Of a stretch of 10,105 nucleotides of DNA, positions 6,622 through 10,105 are shown one piece after another (the stretch's first letter is position 1; every line of letters begins with the position of its first letter). Made by a program: the position numbers and the translations under genes. The DNA lies in contig JARICB010000335.1 in the NCBI GenBank assembly GCA_029264225.1, positions 1 through 10,105 of the forward strand, given 5' to 3'. The notes under the pieces were generated by a model. It worked only from the letters and a program-made list of their open reading frames with translations. It searched no databases and was not told the DNA's origin. Origin of the DNA: Nocardioides sp. (lineage in GTDB: Bacteria > Actinomycetota > Actinomycetes > Propionibacteriales > Nocardioidaceae).

Positions 6622-7671
6622 ATGACTTCCGTGCACCGAGCCTTCACGCTCACAGCGGCCGCTGCGGCCTTCGCCGCAACTGCACTCGTGGCCCCCGCCG
6701 CGACTGCTGCCACGACCGATCTCCAGCCCGAGAAACTCTCACGCGGCGCCGACATCGCGATCGCGCACATCGAGGGAACGGAGTTCGTCCACGGCGAGCG
6801 ACGCGTCAAGGTCGGCGGCAAGCAGGCCCGACTGATCGGCAAGGCTGGCCGGGGCTGGCTCGTGGGCACCGCCAACAGTGAGGGAAGCGGTCAGTACCGA
6901 GTCGTGCGGTTCAAGCCTGATGACAGCACCAAGGTGATCAAGCGTGGGATCGCGTTCTGGGAGATGGCCGTCTCGCAGAACGGCAAGTACCTGCTCAATG
7001 TCGGGCACGGCAACCGCTCGGCCACCCCGGTGCAGGTCTACTCGACGAACAACGGGAAGGTGAAGTTCGAGCGCAAGTTCCCTGGCTACCCCCGCATTCT
7101 CGGCATGGCCGGCTCACGCGTACTGCTGTCCACGTGGGGTCAGGGCGTCTCCTGGTGGGACACCGCCAGCGACCAGGTCACCCGGCTGACCAAGAGGAAC
7201 GCCAATATCGCCGACCTCTCCAACGACCTGCTTGCGACCTACACCAAGGACCCGTACAAGAACGGCTGCGTGGTGCTGAGTCGACTCTCCTCACCGTCGA
7301 CCCGGCTGTGGAAGTCGTGCACCGAGCGCATCGAGGCGATCTCACCCGATGGCGCACGCCTGGCCACGGTGGACATCCTCTCCGATGGCATCGGCCCCAG
7401 CCGGGTATGGGAGCGCACGATCGACGACACCCTCCTCGGCGACTACACGACCAACTACTTCGGACGCATCGGCTTCGAGTCCAACAGTGCTCTGCTGCTC
7501 GAGGTCAACGGCACTGTCAAGCAGTCGACCGTACGATGCAGCGAGGGCGCCTGCCAGAACGCCACCGACCCGAAGGCAGCATCGAAGATGCGGATCAGCC
7601 CCGGGCGGCGCGCCACGCGCTTCGGATCAGTGGCACCTGCGGCAGGAGCCTGGCAAACGCCGCGGTCCTGA
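6622..7671 (+). CDS. Secreted beta-propeller-like protein of unknown function
   Basis: I do not recognise a named family. The 349 residues start with a Sec signal peptide (MTSVHRAF, then an Ala-rich core about 8-25, with a likely cut after APAATAA near residue 30). The mature part is rich in beta strands, with blade-like repeats each carrying a turn such as SQNGKYLLNVG (118-128), GSRVLLSTWG (164-173) and SPDGARLATV (241-250). These resemble TolB/WD40-type propellers. Cys216/Cys233 and Cys306/Cys311 are spaced like disulfides, fitting an exported protein. ATG 6622 has GGGAG (6606-6610) upstream and is the only start giving a signal peptide; the frame is open upstream into proS. The short basic tail after residue 325 ends 12 bp from the convergent GNAT stop. 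An ECF-type promoter precedes it, suggesting envelope-stress control. Confidence 0.85.
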   Translation: MTSVHRAFTLTAAAAAFAATALVAPAATAATTDLQPEKLSRGADIAIAHIEGTEFVHGERRVKVGGKQARLIGKAGRGWLVGTANSEGSGQYRVVRFKPDDSTKVIKRGIAFWEMAVSQNGKYLLNVGHGNRSATPVQVYSTNNGKVKFERKFPGYPRILGMAGSRVLLSTWGQGVSWWDTASDQVTRLTKRNANIADLSNDLLATYTKDPYKNGCVVLSRLSSPSTRLWKSCTERIEAISPDGARLATVDILSDGIGPSRVWERTIDDTLLGDYTTNYFGRIGFESNSALLLEVNGTVKQSTVRCSEGACQNATDPKAASKMRISPGRRATRFGSVAPAAGAWQTPRS

Positions 7672-7681
7672 GCCCGCTCAG
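7668..7681. other. Small inverted repeat at the convergent junction
   Basis: CTGAG-CCCG-CTCAG (7668-7681) spans the stop of the secreted-protein gene and the 12-bp gap to the GNAT stop at 7684. A 5-bp stem without a U tract is a weak terminator candidate, but it is the only structure in a gap too short for two separate terminators. Confidence 0.2.
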
Positions 7682-7683
7682 CC

Positions 7684-8532
7684 TCAGAACATCAGGGTTG
7701 AGAACCGGGTGCTCTCGGTGAAGCCGACCCGCGCATAGCTGGCCCGAGCGGGGGTGTTCCACTCGTTCACGTAGAGCGAGACCGTGGGAGCGATCCGCTC
7801 CCGCACCAGGGCGACGACCGCGGCCATGCCGCTGATCGAGAGCCCTTCACCCCGCCGGTCGGGATCAACGTAGACACCCTGCACCTGCGCGGCGTAGGGC
7901 GAAGCGCACGCCACCTCCGCCTTGAAGATCACCCGGCCCGACTCGTCGAAGCGAGCGAACGACCACCCACGGCCGATCAACTGTTGAACCCGAGCCCGAT
8001 AGAAGTCTTTGCCACCCGCAGCCTCCGGGGAGACCCCGACCTCTTCGGTGTACATCGCTACGCAGGCCGGGTAGAGCGCGGACAGGTCGTTGCTCGTGGT
8101 GACCCGCACCTCGGGATCCGGTGTCACGGCCGAGTCGTGGTCCAACTGCAGGTGCGGCTGGCACCAACGCGCCTCCCGTGGTGCTGTCCACCGCTCGCCT
8201 ACAGCCCCCCACAACGCGGCGACGACTTCGTGCGGGCCAACGATGGTCGCGGTCCTACGAACCCGGGTCAGCGCCTGTGCGGCGAACCTGGTCACATCCT
8301 CCGGCGTGCACTGAACGGGGACCAGGTTGGCACCCATGTGGCAGCCTGCGACCAGGGCGTCGTCCTCGAAACGACCCCACATCTCCCCGCCCAACCACCG
8401 GGGCTCCAGGTTGGTGACCCGAGCACGGTAATCGGCGAACACGTTGACGGCAGGGTCCTGCGCAGTCAGCGCCAGGAAGGCCTCTCGATCCTGGGGGCCC
8501 AGCAGCCGCAGCTGATCGCGGGTGGTCAACAC
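7684..8532 (-). CDS. GNAT acetyltransferase with N-terminal DUF4081 domain
   Basis: The 282-residue protein has an N-terminal DUF4081-like domain (about 1-135, with VNVFADYRARVTNLEPRWLGGEMWG) and a C-terminal GNAT domain (about 142-282). GNAT motif A reads VQGVYVDPDRRGEGLS (217-232), where R/Q-x-x-G-x-G binds the acetyl-CoA pyrophosphate. Motif B is VSLYVNEWNTPARASYARVGF (251-271). It should transfer an acetyl group from acetyl-CoA to an unknown substrate in the cytoplasm. The same gene type sits beside ispG in M. tuberculosis (Rv2867c), so the neighbourhood is conserved, though no biochemical link to isoprenoid synthesis is established. GTG 8532 lacks an SD and lies 6 nt after a TACGCT hexamer. 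It is 66 nt downstream of ispG, so transcription from ispG is also possible. Confidence 0.9.
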   Translation of the reverse strand: MLTTRDQLRLLGPQDREAFLALTAQDPAVNVFADYRARVTNLEPRWLGGEMWGRFEDDALVAGCHMGANLVPVQCTPEDVTRFAAQALTRVRRTATIVGPHEVVAALWGAVGERWTAPREARWCQPHLQLDHDSAVTPDPEVRVTTSNDLSALYPACVAMYTEEVGVSPEAAGGKDFYRARVQQLIGRGWSFARFDESGRVIFKAEVACASPYAAQVQGVYVDPDRRGEGLSISGMAAVVALVRERIAPTVSLYVNEWNTPARASYARVGFTESTRFSTLMF

Positions 8533-8538
8533 GCAGGG

Positions 8539-8544
8539 AGCGTA
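8539..8544 (-). promoter_or_regulatory. Candidate -10 element of leaderless GNAT gene
   Basis: TACGCT (TANNNT) ends 6 nt before GTG 8532, the same geometry as at proS and ispG. No -35 consensus is visible upstream. It would allow expression apart from ispG. Confidence 0.45.
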
Positions 8545-8598
8545 GCCCAGGGCAACGGCCCCGGACCCGAGCCCCGTCCGGTGGCTGGGAACCCCGCG

Positions 8599-9750
8599 TC
8601 AGCTGATGCTGACGGAGGCCTCGGCGCCCTCGACGGGTTCCATTGCCTCGGCGAGCCGCATGGCCTCTTCGATCAAGGTTTCCACGATCTTCGACTCCGG
8701 CACGGTCTTGATGACCTCGCCCTTGACGAAGATCTGGCCCTTGCCATTGCCGGAGGCGACACCGAGGTCAGCCTCACGAGCCTCGCCGGGACCGTTGACG
8801 ATGCACCCCATGACCGCGACCCGCAGCGGCACTTCGAGTCCTTCGAGACCGGCTGTGACCTGCTCGGCGAGGGTGTAGACGTCGACCTGCGCGCGACCAC
8901 AGCTCGGGCAGGAGACGATCTCGAGGCGACGGGGTTTGAGGTTGAGGGACTCCAGGATCTGGAGGCCGACCTTGACCTCCTCGACCGGCGGGGCGGAGAG
9001 CGAGACCCGGATCGTGTCGCCGATGCCCTGGCTCAGTAGGTGACCGAAGGCCACGCTCGACTTGATGGTGCCCTGGAATGCCGGGCCGGCCTCGGTCACG
9101 CCGAGGTGAAGGGGCCAGTCGCCGGCTGCTGCCAGCAGTTCGTAGGCCCGCACCATCACCACCGGGTCGTTGTGCTTGACCGAGATCTTGAAGTCGTGGA
9201 AGCCGTGTTCCTCGAACAGGCTCGCCTCCCACATGGCCGATTCGACCAGCGCCTCCGGGGTGGACTTGCCGTATTTCTCCAGGATCCGCTTGTCCAGCGA
9301 CCCGGCATTGACGCCGATCCGGATCGAAGTGCCACGGTCGTTGGCGGCCCGGGCGATCTCCTTGACCTGGTCGTCGAACTTGCGGATGTTGCCCGGGTTG
9401 ACCCGGACCGCGGCGCAGCCGGCGTCGATGGCTGCGAAGACGTACTTCGGCTGGAAGTGAATGTCGGCGATGACCGGGATCTGCGAATGTTGGGCGATCT
9501 GGGCCAGCGCATCGGCGTCGTCCTGGCTGGGGCAGGCCACCCGGACGATGTCGCAACCCGTGGCGGTCAGTTCAGCGATCTGTTGCAGCGTGGCGTTGAC
9601 GTCTGAGGTCAACGTCGTGGTCATCGACTGCACCGAGATCGGGCTGTCGCTGCCAACCCCGACCGAGCCGACCTTGATCTGACGGGTGGGCCGTCGAGGA
9701 GCGAGCACGGGCGGGGGAAGTGCGGGCATGCCAAGACCGACAGACGTCAT
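8599..9750 (-). CDS. ispG: 4-hydroxy-3-methylbut-2-en-1-yl diphosphate synthase (IspG/GcpE)
   Basis: IspG is the [4Fe-4S] enzyme that reductively converts MEcPP to HMBPP, the penultimate step of the MEP isoprenoid pathway. The 383 residues hold a TIM-barrel domain (about 20-270, with [27 protein letters not shown] and VRVNPGN) and a C-terminal cluster domain. The cluster ligands are visible as Cys281 and Cys284 in SCPSCGR, Cys316 in GCIVNGPGE, and Glu323. Their spacing matches the three-Cys plus Glu coordination known for the family. ATG 9750 has no SD but follows a TAGGCT hexamer by 6 nt. The N-terminal stretch before PTRQIKVG is a Pro-rich actinobacterial extension. It lies 52 nt downstream of the M50 protease gene, the conserved dxr-rip1-ispG arrangement; dxr would be outside the window. 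Confidence 0.97.
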   Translation of the reverse strand: MTSVGLGMPALPPPVLAPRRPTRQIKVGSVGVGSDSPISVQSMTTTLTSDVNATLQQIAELTATGCDIVRVACPSQDDADALAQIAQHSQIPVIADIHFQPKYVFAAIDAGCAAVRVNPGNIRKFDDQVKEIARAANDRGTSIRIGVNAGSLDKRILEKYGKSTPEALVESAMWEASLFEEHGFHDFKISVKHNDPVVMVRAYELLAAAGDWPLHLGVTEAGPAFQGTIKSSVAFGHLLSQGIGDTIRVSLSAPPVEEVKVGLQILESLNLKPRRLEIVSCPSCGRAQVDVYTLAEQVTAGLEGLEVPLRVAVMGCIVNGPGEAREADLGVASGNGKGQIFVKGEVIKTVPESKIVETLIEEAMRLAEAMEPVEGAEASVSIS

Positions 9751-9756
9751 GACGCC

Positions 9757-9762
9757 AGCCTA
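9757..9762 (-). promoter_or_regulatory. Candidate -10 element of leaderless ispG
   Basis: TAGGCT ends 6 nt before ATG 9750, within the 52-nt gap after the M50 protease stop. A start at the A of ATG is predicted. No -35 is evident. Confidence 0.5.
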
Positions 9763-9802
9763 CTGGTGACCCCGACGCGCGTCGCTCGTGCCCGGCCGCG
9801 CG

Positions 9803-10105
9803 TCAGCCGGGCAGATGCACGGGTACGACGATGTCGCCGACGATCAGCACCACGCCCATGACCAACAGCGAGAGCCCCATCACGTAGGCGATGGGCAACA
9901 ACTTCGCCACATCGACGTAGCCCGGGTCGGGGCGGCCTCGCAGGCGGGCCCAGCCGCGGCGGAGCCCCTCGTAGAGAGCACCGGCGATGTGGCCACCGTC
10001 GAGCGGCAGCAACGGGATGAAGTTGAACAGCCCGATGAACAGGTTGAAGCCACCGATCAGCATGACCAGGGAGACGATCTTGTCCTTCATCGGGAAGGCG
10101 TCGTG
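9803..10105 (-). CDS. M50 site-2 protease (RseP/Rip1 type), C-terminal end
   Basis: The open frame runs to the right edge, giving the last 100 residues of a membrane-embedded zinc metalloprotease that cleaves transmembrane substrates such as anti-sigma factors. Visible are HDAFPMKDK, a hydrophobic helix LVMLIGGFNLFIGLFNFIPLLPLDGGH with the family motif N-x-x-P-x-x-P-L-D-G-G supplying the third zinc ligand (Asp), and a cytosolic basic loop (LRRGWARLRGRPDPGY). A final transmembrane helix (LPIAYVMGLSLLVMGVVLIVGDIV) follows. The HExxH motif and PDZ domain lie outside. Its position upstream of ispG matches rip1 (Rv2869c). An ECF-type promoter at 6553-6579 makes a sigma/anti-sigma link tempting but unproven. 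Confidence 0.95.
   Translation of the reverse strand, partial: HDAFPMKDKIVSLVMLIGGFNLFIGLFNFIPLLPLDGGHIAGALYEGLRRGWARLRGRPDPGYVDVAKLLPIAYVMGLSLLVMGVVLIVGDIVVPVHLPG

Noticed and set aside
7984..9606. Plus-strand frames opposite the GNAT gene and ispG
   Set aside because: They are shadows of two well-supported minus-strand genes with intact catalytic motifs.

Overview
The window is a chromosomal, high-G+C, housekeeping stretch of an actinobacterium. The evidence is the extreme G/C third-position bias, the long Pro/Gly/Arg-rich IF2 N-terminus, the short NusA without C-terminal acidic repeats, frequent GTG starts, and gene order matching other Actinomycetota. A Nocardioidaceae-like member of Propionibacteriales is a reasonable guess, but the sequence alone does not fix the genus.

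Layout. Positions 1-3467 (minus strand) hold the transcription/translation operon rimP-nusA-ylxR-infB, read right to left; infB runs off the left edge after its G-domain G3 motif. Divergent from rimP, on the plus strand, lies an overlapping pair: a small lipoprotein (3555-4034) and a ferritin-like DUF4439 protein (4031-4459). A 260-bp convergent intergenic region with two imperfect hairpins separates them from proS (4720-6489, minus). Divergent from proS is a secreted, beta-propeller-like protein of unknown function (6622-7671, plus). It converges on a minus-strand group: a DUF4081/GNAT acetyltransferase (7684-8532), ispG (8599-9750), and the C-terminal end of an RseP/Rip1-type M50 site-2 protease (9803-10105, cut by the right edge).

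How the genes fit together. RimP (30S maturation), NusA (elongation, termination and antitermination), YlxR (RNA-binding) and IF2 (initiation) form the classic co-regulated operon. ProS charges tRNA-Pro, IspG makes HMBPP in the MEP isoprenoid pathway, and the M50 protease cleaves membrane proteins. From memory, the order infB-ylxR-nusA-rimP / two Ala-rich genes / proS matches Mycobacterium tuberculosis Rv2839c-Rv2845c, and GNAT-ispG-M50 matches Rv2867c-Rv2869c. Here the two blocks are separated only by the secreted-protein gene.

No wholly new system, mobile element, CRISPR array or RNA gene is visible. The interesting material is regulatory. (1) A perfect 11-bp inverted repeat buries the infB Shine-Dalgarno sequence, just downstream of three nested ATGA-overlapping mini-ORFs. 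(2) Five genes (lipoprotein, ylxR, proS, GNAT, ispG) carry a TANNNT -10 hexamer 6-7 nt before the start codon and no SD, which suggests leaderless mRNAs. (3) An ECF-sigma-type promoter (GCAACC-N16-CGTC) precedes the secreted protein gene.
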